Below, one piece after another: positions 35,701-43,532 of a stretch of DNA of 64,000 nucleotides. Made by a program: the position numbers and the translations under genes. This DNA is from GCA-003244245 sp050699595. GTDB taxonomy: Bacteria > Actinomycetota > Actinomycetes > Mycobacteriales > Pseudonocardiaceae. The notes under the pieces were generated by a model. That model saw only the letters and a program-made list of their open reading frames with translations, had not been told where the DNA came from and searched no databases. The first letter of the stretch is position 1. Every line of letters starts with the position of its first letter. Location of the stretch: assembly GCA_050699595.1 (NCBI GenBank), contig JBOHFI010000018.1, forward strand, positions 22,263 through 86,262. Reading direction: 5' to 3'.

Positions 35701-35990
35701 CGGTCGTTGACCCCGCGGCGCAGCACGTCGAGCAGCCCGCGTGAGTCGATCTGGCGGGCCACCAGCTTCGCGAACCGCTGGATCGGTGCTTCCTCGTCCT
35801 CGCCGTACACCTCTCGCAACGCCAGCCAGGAATCGTTCTGCGAGGCGCCGAGGAAGGCGGCGAGCTCGGAGGTGTCGATGCCGAGCTCGTGGTTGTAGGT
35901 GTCGGCGAGCCCACCCTGCCACCCATTGCGCAACAGAGCTGCCTCAACGGCGTCCTCGAACGCTTCCTCGGTATACACGCGCGCGTTCAC
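32787..35990 (-). CDS. hsdR: Type I restriction enzyme R subunit
   Basis: A 1067-aa translocase/nuclease. The N-terminal nuclease has DLAFFLNGLPIGSVELKNQL with the D...E-x-K motif. Helicase motif I is IQHSAGSGKSNTIAWLAHRL, motif Ia near VVITDRRVLDKQL, motif II IIDEAHSSQGG, motif III FFAFTATPKAKTL and motif VI around LSRLNRTH. It cuts unmethylated DNA after ATP-driven translocation as part of HsdR2M2S1. Start ATG 35990 overlaps the hsdS stop (ATGA). Length is in the normal range. Confidence 0.96.
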   Translation of the reverse strand: MNARVYTEEAFEDAVEAALLRNGWQGGLADTYNHELGIDTSELAAFLGASQNDSWLALREVYGEDEEAPIQRFAKLVARQIDSRGLLDVLRRGVNDRNVKIRLAYFRPAHTLAAGALDEYNANRLTVVRQFRYSAKRPADALDLAFFLNGLPIGSVELKNQLTGQSVEDAMRQYRTDRDPKELFFDKRSLVHFAVDPDLAFLTTRLAGPKTRFLPFNTGSGGPGQIGGAGNAPARDGEYPTSYLWEQVWARDNWMELLQRFLHVEDAAVKAGKAPSHKPGKAHAQPLIFPRFHQWDAVRKLTAHAARHGAGENYLIQHSAGSGKSNTIAWLAHRLATLHTPEHPALIDPAILATGARANQPVFDKVVVITDRRVLDKQLQDTIYQFDHTAGVVVRIDENSQQLAEALTGPTARIIITTLQKFPFVLSKVAGLGERRFAVIIDEAHSSQGGDSAAALKKALGRLGSDAVDEDGDPLTAAALARGRQPNLSFFAFTATPKAKTLDLFGSPYPEPVGLGPFHIYSMRQAIGEGFILDVLGIYVTYATYFKLQSAAADEAEQRVDPRKARSKLVRAALLSDASMASRAKIIVEHFRSHTAGRLGGRAKAMVVTPGREHAVRLYQKMRAYIEQRGFADCGTLVAFSGVLEVDGIEYTEPKLNGFPDRELPARFDYTRLDDPSPPSVPKPEYRILVVADKYQTGFDQPLLTTMYVDKPLAGLAAVQTLSRLNRTHRLKSQEDLFILDFANKPEVIEEAFQKYYEASITEPTDPNLLFDRQNEVMAYQLLVEAEMDTFVKAYFAAFEGGAATEAAVEKAHARLYQYTAPAVDRFTGLATREPATAADFRRALESYVTAYGWLSHVIGFENPELERLYQYGRFLLRRLPRPVGSANADIGEVTPSHLRIQQTGSPELKLEAAGAQLLPGLAPEAAAAAAEIEEMSLAEVIRSVNEEYGAGLSTTDQILLGQLIVAVAEDPELREIALVNDEETFRGELEKDMDRIVIDQATSNDALLVRYFDDANVNRLFKQVATEQAYNLIRRPARQEAERRATAARAAEIKLSRTRRAEPPAS

Positions 35991-37288
35991 CGGATCTCTC
36001 CTCCACGGGAAATGGTGACATCGAGCTGACCAGTGACAGCAGCCATGATCAACGCCTGCCGCCGCTCCGATAGCAACGCCACTTGACGCGCAATTGAACT
36101 CTTGAGGCGACTCGTCTGCTCGATCTGTCGCTCGAGGGCATCAGAGATGCTCTCTTGTCGTTCTTTCGACGGAAGTCGGAAAGTGAAGCCCCCGATCTGC
36201 TCACCGCTGACATGTGGAACGGAAACTCCGGTCATTTCAGATTCAATCTCCAATCTGAAATTCGATGATTCGAGGACTCGTCTGATGTATTTCATCGAGA
36301 CATCACCCTTTGGTCGCAAGCAGGCCACTCGCTGCAATAGCAATGTGGGCAGATCCTCCGTCTGAATAAAGGTAATTCGCATCCCGGTCGAAATCCAAGG
36401 ACGATCCATTCCGATCGTCAGATCTCCTACTTGCAGATGAAATCGCGTTGGCACCGGTTGGGCAGTGACATCCCAGGTTGCGATTTCATCCCAGGACGTT
36501 GCGCCGACCGTAACATTGATACCACGAAGAAGTCTTACCCCTGTGCTGTCGGTGAGGAATCCGCTACTCGGGAAAGCATAACCGGGAATGACCTCGCATA
36601 GTCGCGATATTTTGCCTTCACGCCAATCCAAAGACGGCTCGTCTGCGCTAATCTTCTTGAGCGTATCCAGGTCGCCGGCGACGACTCCGTCCAACAACTG
36701 CCCGATGCGCGCATCCAGGATTGCAATCTGGTTTCGACGTAGTTCTATGAGACGGTTAATTCGAGAGGTTTCGGCGTCGAGAAAGTCGGAGATTCTGCGC
36801 TGCTCTTCCCTGTCGGGTAGTCGTAATTTAAGGTTTGCGACTTGCTCAAAATTGAGTCCGTCGCGATTTGCGCCAACTTGCTGCGCTAGAATCTGCTCCT
36901 GAACGTCTAGCGACGAGAGTGAGTAGGCTAGAAATCTACTCTCCGTATCAGGGTTTGGCCGCAGGATACATACATGCTGGTTAACGTTAGCTTTCCCCAG
37001 GCCGTCTGGGGCCACGGCAACGCGGCCGAGCGAGGCGCCTGTGATGTTCAGTAGAACGTCGCCAGTGCGAACTTCGGTGCCCTTCATCTCGCGGTGAGCC
37101 TCTTCGCTGATATACGCTACGTCATCCAGTCGAAGGCCATCGAAATGGACGTTCTGGCTTCTCAGGAAAGTGACACCACTTGACTCATAGGTCTGAGCAC
37201 CCCCAGAAGGGGTCTTGCCGCTGCCGATCTTCACGGCGCACGTCTTGACTCGACGTTGCCTGAAGCGTTGGAACTCCTGTGTACTCAT
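35987..37288 (-). CDS. hsdS: Type I restriction specificity subunit S
   Basis: A 433-aa protein with two target-recognition domains separated by conserved helices. TRD1 begins VKIGSGKTPSGGAQTYESSG and ends at the first spacer helix RRISDFLDAETSRINRLIEL. TRD2 begins near LCEVIPGYAFPSSGF and ends in ERQIEQTSRLKSSIARQVALL. Each TRD reads half of a bipartite DNA target. The gene is clearly more AT-rich than hsdM and hsdR, as expected for exchanged specificity modules. It overlaps hsdM and hsdR by 4 nt each. Confidence 0.94.
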   Translation of the reverse strand: MSTQEFQRFRQRRVKTCAVKIGSGKTPSGGAQTYESSGVTFLRSQNVHFDGLRLDDVAYISEEAHREMKGTEVRTGDVLLNITGASLGRVAVAPDGLGKANVNQHVCILRPNPDTESRFLAYSLSSLDVQEQILAQQVGANRDGLNFEQVANLKLRLPDREEQRRISDFLDAETSRINRLIELRRNQIAILDARIGQLLDGVVAGDLDTLKKISADEPSLDWREGKISRLCEVIPGYAFPSSGFLTDSTGVRLLRGINVTVGATSWDEIATWDVTAQPVPTRFHLQVGDLTIGMDRPWISTGMRITFIQTEDLPTLLLQRVACLRPKGDVSMKYIRRVLESSNFRLEIESEMTGVSVPHVSGEQIGGFTFRLPSKERQESISDALERQIEQTSRLKSSIARQVALLSERRQALIMAAVTGQLDVTISRGGEIR

Positions 37289-39306
37289 TCCGTTACCTTG
37301 CCCAGCAGCGCCTGGATTTCCGCCTCCATGGATTTTAGCTCTGCGTCAATCTCCACCAGGGGTCGCGGTGTCGTGTAGATGTAGAAGTGGCGGGTGAAGG
37401 GGATCTCGTAGCCGAGCTTGTAGCGCTCAAGCTCCTTGGTCTTAGGGTTCCGGATTTCGGCGATCCAGGCGTCTGGGACGTGGGGGCGGACTTCGCGGTC
37501 GAAGTACTCGTCGATGTTCTGCCGCAGGGGCACGTTCTCGTAGTCGCGCAGGTCCGGGTCCGGCTCGGGTTTGCCGTTGAGGAGCTGGACCTCGCCCTTC
37601 GGGTCGGTGACGCCCACCGCGTCGCGCATGGCCTTCTGGAACGGCGCGGCCGACGGCCACAGCATGCCCTCGGCGACCATTGCCTGGCGCAGCGCGTCCC
37701 ATGCCTGCGCTTTGGTGGGCCACGTTGACCCGAGCAGCGGCTTGAACGCGATGACCAGCTTCTCCGGCTCACCGAACGCCTTCTTCACAGCAACAGACTT
37801 GCCGAGCGCGACCTGGCTCTCGTGCGTCACCTCGAAGCGGAGTTTCAGCGGCCGGTCCACGGTGATCCGCTGGTAGCCGAAGTTGTCGTTTTTAAAGATC
37901 TTCACCTTCCCGTGGTCGGGATGCTGCTCGTCGCCGACAATGGTGAGTCCGTCCCGATACATCGCACAGATGTGATTGATCTGCGGTCTGGTGATTTCCT
38001 TGCGCTTCTCGCCGAGCGACCTGCGTATCTTGGCCCACTGATCGCGGGCGTCCAGCAGGATGACGTGGCCCTTGCGGTCCGCCGGCTTGCGGTTGGTGAC
38101 GATCCAGAAGTAGGTGGAGATGCCGGTGTTGTAGAAGAGCTGGTCGGGGAGGGCGACGATCGCCTCGAGATAGTCGTGCTCGATGATCCACCGGCGGATC
38201 TCCGACTCGCCCGACCCCGCCCCGCCGGTGAAGAGCGGCGAGCCGTTGAAGACGATGGCCAGCCGCGTGCCGCCGACCTCCTCCCCGGTCTCGTCCTTCC
38301 GCAACGGCCGCATCTTGCTCATCATGTGCTGCAGGAAAAGGAAGGAGCCGTCGTTGATGCGCGGCAGGCCGGCGCCGAAGCGGCCGTCGTAGCCGCGGTC
38401 TTCGTGCTCGTCGCGGACGAACTTCTCGACCTTCTTCCACTCCACGCCAAATGGTGGGTTGGCCAGCATGTAGCTGAACCGCTCGCCCCGGTGCCCGTCG
38501 TGGCTGAAGGAGTTGCCGAAGTAGATTCGGCTCGCGCTCTGCCCCTTGAGGAGCATGTCGGAGCGGCAGATCGCATATGACTCGGCATTGAGCTCCTGCC
38601 CATACAGGTTCACCCGGGCCCGCGGGTTGAGCTTTGTGATGTGCTCCTCGGCAGCTGAGAGCATGCCACCGGTGCCGCAGGCTGGGTCCAGGATGTCGAT
38701 GACCTGGCCGGGCTTGTTGAGACGGTCGTCGTCCGGGGCGAGCAGCAGCTCGACCATCAGCTCGATGACCTCGCGCGGGGTGAAGTGCTCACCGGCGGTC
38801 TCGTTCGACGCGTCGGCGAACTTCCGGATGAGCTCCTCGAAGATGTAGCCCATGGTGTGGTTGTCGACGGCCTGCAGGCTCAGATCGATGCCGGCGAACT
38901 TCTGGACCACCTGGTAGAGGAGATCAGCCGCGTCCAGGCGGTCGATCTGGACGTGGAACTCGTACCGGTTGATGATCTCGGTGGCTTCGGCGGAGAAGCC
39001 GTTGATGTAGTCCTTGAGGTTCTTCGCGACGTTGCCCGGGTCGGCGCCGATGGTGGCGAAGCTCTGGTCGGAGAGGTTGTAGAACTTCAGGCCGGCCACA
39101 GCAGTCAGCACGGAGTCCCGATTCTCGCCGGTGTACCGGGCGGCGCGGTGCCACACCGCCTGCCGGGTCGGCTCCAGCACGCAGTCCATGCGCCGCAGCA
39201 CGGTCAGCGGCAGGATGACTTTCCCGTACTCCGAGCGCTTGTAGTCACCGCGCAGCAGGTCCGCCACCGACCAGATGAAGTCGGCCAGTTCCTGGTTCTT
39301 GCTCAC
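37285..39306 (-). CDS. hsdM: Type I restriction-modification DNA methyltransferase M
   Basis: Makes N6-methyladenine at the HsdS target. It is 673 aa. The N-terminal helical domain (ADFIWSVADLLRGDYKRSEYG) precedes the SAM motif IDILDPACGTGGMLSAAEEH and the catalytic NPPF in YMLANPPFGVEWKK. A long C-terminal part ends in a coiled segment (LVEIDAELKSMEAEIQALLG). Start is GTG 39306 after AGAAGGTGA. It is the first gene of hsdM-hsdS-hsdR and divergent from the ImmA/IrrE gene. Confidence 0.95.
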   Translation of the reverse strand: MSKNQELADFIWSVADLLRGDYKRSEYGKVILPLTVLRRMDCVLEPTRQAVWHRAARYTGENRDSVLTAVAGLKFYNLSDQSFATIGADPGNVAKNLKDYINGFSAEATEIINRYEFHVQIDRLDAADLLYQVVQKFAGIDLSLQAVDNHTMGYIFEELIRKFADASNETAGEHFTPREVIELMVELLLAPDDDRLNKPGQVIDILDPACGTGGMLSAAEEHITKLNPRARVNLYGQELNAESYAICRSDMLLKGQSASRIYFGNSFSHDGHRGERFSYMLANPPFGVEWKKVEKFVRDEHEDRGYDGRFGAGLPRINDGSFLFLQHMMSKMRPLRKDETGEEVGGTRLAIVFNGSPLFTGGAGSGESEIRRWIIEHDYLEAIVALPDQLFYNTGISTYFWIVTNRKPADRKGHVILLDARDQWAKIRRSLGEKRKEITRPQINHICAMYRDGLTIVGDEQHPDHGKVKIFKNDNFGYQRITVDRPLKLRFEVTHESQVALGKSVAVKKAFGEPEKLVIAFKPLLGSTWPTKAQAWDALRQAMVAEGMLWPSAAPFQKAMRDAVGVTDPKGEVQLLNGKPEPDPDLRDYENVPLRQNIDEYFDREVRPHVPDAWIAEIRNPKTKELERYKLGYEIPFTRHFYIYTTPRPLVEIDAELKSMEAEIQALLGKVTE

Positions 39307-39342
39307 TCGTCACCTTCTCGTTTCGTCACTCGTCGCGCCGGT

Positions 39343-39394
39343 GCCGCCGGCCGGCGGGCTGACCGCTCCGCTGCGGAGGCCGTCGCGGATGAGG
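39343..39394 (+). repeat. Direct repeat, left copy, flanking ImmA/IrrE-DUF4411 cassette
   Basis: GCCGCCGGCCGGCGGGCTGA...GCGGATGAGG, about 52 nt, recurs at 41262-41314 in the same orientation with about six differences. The inner part CTCCGCTGCGGAG is a palindrome. The two copies bracket exactly the metalloprotease/PIN-like pair. Confidence 0.7.
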
Positions 39395-39575
39395 CGCGTG
39401 GATCCCGGTCGCACATCCTCGCAAGCTCCTCCAGCCCGAGCTACGGGGTCAAGCTCACGGTGTGTCATCGTTGTCAGTCTCCGTCTGACGGAGTTGTGCG
39501 GTACAACCGCGTTGTCCCGCCCGTCTTGCACGGGCGATGCTGCACTGATCGGCTCGACTCAGGGAGAATGTGGGT

Positions 39576-40772
39576 GTGGCCAGATCGATACCGGCGCTTG
39601 TGGAGTCGTCGGTGCTGCGCTGGGCCCGTGAAACGGTCGGTCTCACCCCCGTTGCCGCAGCTCGCAGGATCGGAGTGCCCGACGGCCGGGTCGACGAGTG
39701 GGAGGCGGGGACCGCGCAACCGACCATCGCGCAGCTCCGTAAGGCTGCCGATGTGTACCGGCGCCCGCTCGGTGTGTTCTTCCTGCCCGAGCCGCCGTTG
39801 GACTTTGACACCATGCGGGACTTCCGCCGGCATGTCGGCGCGGAGGCCGGTGAGTGGTCCCCCGAGCTGCACGGTGAGTACCGTCGCGCGATCGCACAGC
39901 GGGAAGCAGCCCTGGAGTTAGCTGAGATCGATGACGCTCCTCCGTACACGGTGTGGCGGCTGGAGCGGTTGCCGGACGATGACGAGGCGATCGCGGCAAC
40001 CGCCCGGTCCGTCCTGCTGAGCCAGAGCCCGCTCTCCTTGCCCAGGGGTGCCGGAACCAGGTACGAGCACGTGAACACCTGGGTGGCGGCGTTGGAGGAG
40101 GCTGGGGTACTCGTCATGGCCACCTCAGGCGGTGGGGTCTCGACCAAGGAGATGCGAGCGTTTTCGCTGTACTACGACGTCCTCCCGGTCATCATGGTCA
40201 ACGGCAGCGACGCCCCGCGTGGCCGGCTGTTCTCCCTACTGCACGAGTACGCCCACCTGCTGCTGCACACCGGCGGGCTGTGCGACACGGTTACCGACAC
40301 CAAGGCCACCAATCCGGACCGCGCTGTGGAGGCGCGGTGCAACGCCATCGCAGCGGCGATCCTCATGCCACGGGCCCAGGTGCTGGCCAACCCGGAAGTA
40401 GCGGGCCGACGAACGATCCCACAGTCGTGGGACTACGTCGCGTTACGGGACACAGCGGCCTTATTCGGTGTCAGCGCTGAGGCTTTCGCCCGCCGCCTGC
40501 TGACCCTCGGGCGCATCGACCGGGCTCTTTACCAGGCCCGCCGTGCCGAGTTCCTGGCCGCATACGAGCGTGAGGAAGACCAGACGACCGCTGGCGGTGG
40601 CAACTGGTACCGCAACACTGCTCGCGACCTCGGGAAGGGTTTTGTGCGTCGCATCGCGGACGCGCACCGGCGCCGGGTGATCGACAGCTACACTGCGGCA
40701 TCGTTCCTGAACGTCAAGGTCGACCAGATCGATCGCCTCGCCGAGATGGCGGCCCTCTCGGAGTCCGCGTGA
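39576..40772 (+). CDS. XRE-ImmA/IrrE fusion: HTH domain with metallopeptidase domain
   Basis: A 398-aa protein. Residues 15-65 form an XRE helix-turn-helix (LSPVAAARRIG-type: VGLTPVAAARRIGVPDGRVDEW). Residues 150-260 carry the ImmA/IrrE zinc peptidase with the HExxH motif in LFSLLHEYAHLLLH, and the third ligand region CNAIAAAILMPR. Such proteins cleave or inactivate partner regulators. GTG 39576 fits AGGGAGA at 39561-39567 (8-nt spacing) better than GTG 39570. The stop overlaps the DUF4411 gene (GTGA), and this pairing recurs widely as a toxin-antitoxin-like module. Confidence 0.9.
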   Translation: MARSIPALVESSVLRWARETVGLTPVAAARRIGVPDGRVDEWEAGTAQPTIAQLRKAADVYRRPLGVFFLPEPPLDFDTMRDFRRHVGAEAGEWSPELHGEYRRAIAQREAALELAEIDDAPPYTVWRLERLPDDDEAIAATARSVLLSQSPLSLPRGAGTRYEHVNTWVAALEEAGVLVMATSGGGVSTKEMRAFSLYYDVLPVIMVNGSDAPRGRLFSLLHEYAHLLLHTGGLCDTVTDTKATNPDRAVEARCNAIAAAILMPRAQVLANPEVAGRRTIPQSWDYVALRDTAALFGVSAEAFARRLLTLGRIDRALYQARRAEFLAAYEREEDQTTAGGGNWYRNTARDLGKGFVRRIADAHRRRVIDSYTAASFLNVKVDQIDRLAEMAALSESA

Positions 40773-41239
40773 GCGATCTGCTCTACTCATTCGACACCAG
40801 CGCTTTCATCAATGGCCGCCGTGATCTGCTTCCGCCCGAGATATTCCTGACGCTCTGGGCCAGCATCGAGCAGATGATCGCCACTGGGTCGATCCGGGCG
40901 ATCGACGTCGTTCGCGATGAGCTGGGTAGGAGAGACGACGCCACGAGGGCGTGGGCAGCCGCTCAGGAGGGTCTGTTCGTGATCCTTGATGGGGACGTGC
41001 AGGGCGCGACCTCGAAGACGCTGGCAGCGCACCCGAAGCTTATGGGCAGGGGTGGGGGGCGCAATGCCGCCGACCCGTTTGTGATCGGGCTGGCCCGCGC
41101 CCACGGCGGCATCGTGGTCACCGAGGAGACGCCGACCGGGAATCTGGAACGGCCACGGATTCCGGACGTCTGCAGCGCCCTCGGTGTCCGATGCGTCAAC
41201 CTGATCGGATTCGTCCGCGACCAGGGATGGACGTTCTGA
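40769..41239 (+). CDS. DUF4411 (PIN-like) protein
   Basis: A 156-aa protein with PIN-like acidic residues: Asp in LYSFDTSAFI, Glu in DVVRDELGR, Asp in NAADPFVIGLAR and Glu in VVTEETPTG. DUF4411 proteins accompany ImmA/IrrE proteins and are thought to be toxic RNases (family knowledge; not demonstrated here). GTG 40769 overlaps the upstream stop, so toxin and partner are co-translated. The pair sits back-to-back with the RM operon and between direct repeats. Confidence 0.9.
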   Translation: MSDLLYSFDTSAFINGRRDLLPPEIFLTLWASIEQMIATGSIRAIDVVRDELGRRDDATRAWAAAQEGLFVILDGDVQGATSKTLAAHPKLMGRGGGRNAADPFVIGLARAHGGIVVTEETPTGNLERPRIPDVCSALGVRCVNLIGFVRDQGWTF

Positions 41240-41261
41240 GCTCGCCGGTAGTCTGCTCGCC

Positions 41262-41314
41262 GCCGCCCACCGGCGGGCTGAGCGCTCCGCTGCTGAGGCC
41301 GTCGCGGGGTGAGG
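41262..41314 (+). repeat. Direct repeat, right copy, flanking ImmA/IrrE-DUF4411 cassette
   Basis: Matches 39343-39394 with about six differences (GCCGCCCACCGGCGGGCTGA start). It lies 22 nt after the DUF4411 stop. Together the copies may be remnants of a duplicated target, a recombination site, or two copies of a dispersed repeat. Confidence 0.7.
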
Positions 41315-41352
41315 AGCTGTGGCTGGCCCGGGCTGACCAGCACGACACCTAG

Positions 41353-41371
41353 CCTCGGTGAATGACCGAGG
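41353..41371 (+). terminator. Hairpin upstream of priA
   Basis: CCTCGGT-GAATG-ACCGAGG, a 7-bp stem with a 5-nt loop, between the DUF4411 gene and priA. No T tract. Likely a terminator for the cassette. Confidence 0.45.
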
Positions 41372-41428
41372 TTACCGAAGCACGTGGGCCTTGTGGCGCT
41401 GTCGGGGTGCTCTGGTAGACCCAGCCGG

Positions 41429-43447
41429 GTGAGTGTCGGACGGTCCCGCCGTGGGCAGCGCAGCCCAGCTGCGGTGCTGCCGGTTGCGCGGGTGTGCGTG
41501 GACACCCCGCTGGCTCACCTCGACCGCCCGTTCGACTACCAGGTGCCCACCGAGTTCGACGTGACGGCGGCGCCGGGCGTGCGGGTCCGGGTGCGGTTCG
41601 CTGGGCGGCTGGTGGACGGGTGGCTGCTGGAGCGAGCCGAGCGATCCGAGCATCCAGGACAGCTGGCCTGGCTGGAGCGGGTGGTCTCCGCCGAGCCGGC
41701 GCTCAGTCCCCAGGTTGCCGCGCTGGCCCGGGTCGTGGCCGACCGGTGCGCGGGCACCCTGAGTGACGTGCTGCGGCTGGCGGTGCCACCGCGGCATGCC
41801 CGCACCGAGGCCGAACCGGTTGCGCCACCGCCGCCCCGCCCACCGCGGCCCGAGGCGGGGGGTTGGGGGCGATATCCCCGAGGGCCGGCGTTCCTGGACG
41901 CGTTGCACCAGGGCCGGGCCGCGCACGCCTGCTGGCAGGCGCTGCCGGGGGAGGACTGGCCCGCCCGACTCGCCGAGGCCGCCGTCACCGTCGCCGCCGC
42001 CGGGCGGGGCGCGCTGCTGGTGCTGCCCGACCACCGGGACACCGCGCGGGTGCACGCCGCGGTGGCCACGCTGGCCGGGCCCGACGCCGTGGTCACCCTC
42101 GCCGCTGAGTCCGGGCCTGCGCGGCGGTACCGCCGGTGGCTGGCGGTGCGCCGGGGCGCGGTGCGCATCGTGGTCGGCACCCGGGCTGCGGCCTTCGCCC
42201 CGGTCGCGGACCTGGGCCTGATGGTGCTCTGGGACGACGGGGACGACCTGCACGCCGAGCCGAGGGCCCCCTATCCGCACAGCCGGCTGGTGCTCGGCCA
42301 GCGCGCCGTGCTCGAAGGCGGGGCGCTGCTGGTGGCCGGCTACGCCCGCACCGCGGAGACGCAGCTGTCCCTCGACACCGGATGGGCGCACGAGATCATC
42401 GCCGCCCGCGACGTGGTGCGGGCGGCAGCGCCGCGGGTCACCGCGATCGGGGAGGACGACACCCAGCTGGCCCGGGACCCGGCGGCCCGTGCGGCGCGGC
42501 TGCCCTCGGTGGCGTTCGAAGCGGCTCGTGCGGCGCTGGGCCGGGACCGGCCGGTGCTGGTGCAGGTGCCGCGCCGCGGCTACGTCCCCGCGCTGGCCTG
42601 CGGGCAGTGCCGGGCCGCCGCCCGCTGCCGGCGCTGCGCGGGCCCGCTGGCACTGCGCAGCGCCGGTCAGGTCAGCTGCCGGTGGTGCGGCATCGCGGAG
42701 GCCGGATACCGCTGCCCGGCCTGCGGTTGCGGCCGGCTGCGCGCGACGGTGATCGGCGCCCGCCGCACCGCGGAGGAGCTCGGCCGGGCCTTCCCCGGGG
42801 TGCCGCTGGTCACCTCCGGCGGGGGCAGCCCCGGCGCGCCGCGGTCGAACCGCGCCTCGGCCGGGGAGGTGCTGCCCGACATCCCGCCAGGACCGTCGCT
42901 GGTGGTCGCCACCCCGGGGGCGGAACCGCTGGCCCTATACGGGGCGGCGCTGTTGCTGGATGCCTCCGCGCTGCTGGCCCGCCCCGACCTGCGCGCCGCA
43001 GAGGAGGCGTTGCGGCGGTGGATGGCCGCGGCGGCGATGGTGGAGCCGGCCGCCGACGGGGGCCGGGTGGTCGTCGTCGCGGAGTCCTCGCTCGCCGCTG
43101 TGCAGGCCCTGGTCCGCTGGGACCCGGCCGGCCACGCCAGGGCCGAGCTGGCCGCGCGCGCGGAGCTGGGTTTCCCGCCCGCCGCGCGGATGGCCGCACT
43201 GGACGGCGCGCCGGCCACCCTGACGGCGGCCGGCGACGCGCTTGACCTGCCGTCGGGGGCCGCGCTGCTGGGTCCGGTGCCCGCTCCGGGTGAACCCGAG
43301 GGCGAACGGGAACGGCTGCTGGTCCGCGTCCCCCGCTCCCAGGGAGGAGCGTTGGCCAGCGCGTTGGCCGCGCTGCAGGCCGGGCGCAGCGCGCGCAAGC
43401 TGCCCGACCCGTTGCGCGTCCAGCTCGACCCGCAGGAGTTGGGCTGA
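41429..43447 (+). CDS. priA: Primosomal protein N' (PriA), helicase-dead actinobacterial form
   Basis: Replication-restart protein. About 672 aa from GTG 41429 (an upstream start at 41384 is in frame). The N-terminal DNA-binding domain begins VARVCVDTPLAHLDRPFDYQ. The zinc cysteines are present (CGQCRAAARCRRCAGPL and CRWCGIAEAGYRCPACGCG). The helicase signature is absent: the Walker A position reads AAAGRGALLVLPD and the DEEH position reads LWDDGDDL. Loss of ATPase motifs is known for actinobacterial PriA. In this window it stands at the right border of the accessory block and heads priA-fmt-rsmB. Confidence 0.92.
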   Translation: MSVGRSRRGQRSPAAVLPVARVCVDTPLAHLDRPFDYQVPTEFDVTAAPGVRVRVRFAGRLVDGWLLERAERSEHPGQLAWLERVVSAEPALSPQVAALARVVADRCAGTLSDVLRLAVPPRHARTEAEPVAPPPPRPPRPEAGGWGRYPRGPAFLDALHQGRAAHACWQALPGEDWPARLAEAAVTVAAAGRGALLVLPDHRDTARVHAAVATLAGPDAVVTLAAESGPARRYRRWLAVRRGAVRIVVGTRAAAFAPVADLGLMVLWDDGDDLHAEPRAPYPHSRLVLGQRAVLEGGALLVAGYARTAETQLSLDTGWAHEIIAARDVVRAAAPRVTAIGEDDTQLARDPAARAARLPSVAFEAARAALGRDRPVLVQVPRRGYVPALACGQCRAAARCRRCAGPLALRSAGQVSCRWCGIAEAGYRCPACGCGRLRATVIGARRTAEELGRAFPGVPLVTSGGGSPGAPRSNRASAGEVLPDIPPGPSLVVATPGAEPLALYGAALLLDASALLARPDLRAAEEALRRWMAAAAMVEPAADGGRVVVVAESSLAAVQALVRWDPAGHARAELAARAELGFPPAARMAALDGAPATLTAAGDALDLPSGAALLGPVPAPGEPEGERERLLVRVPRSQGGALASALAALQAGRSARKLPDPLRVQLDPQELG

Positions 43448-43472
43448 CGCGCGCACAAGGCATACTGCGCGG

Positions 43473-43529
43473 ATGCCTGTCCACCCCGTTCGGCCCAACC
43501 TCCACCCGCTGTTCGGCAAGGCGCGCTGA
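43473..43529 (+). CDS. Possible 18-aa leader peptide before fmt
   Basis: ATG 43473 opens a frame of 18 codons (MPVHPVRPNLHPLFGKAR) ending in TGA 43527-43529, just 3 nt before the fmt start. The His/Pro-rich text and close spacing could mean a coupled leader, or chance. No clear ribosome site. Confidence 0.25.
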   Translation: MPVHPVRPNLHPLFGKAR

Positions 43530-43532
43530 GCG

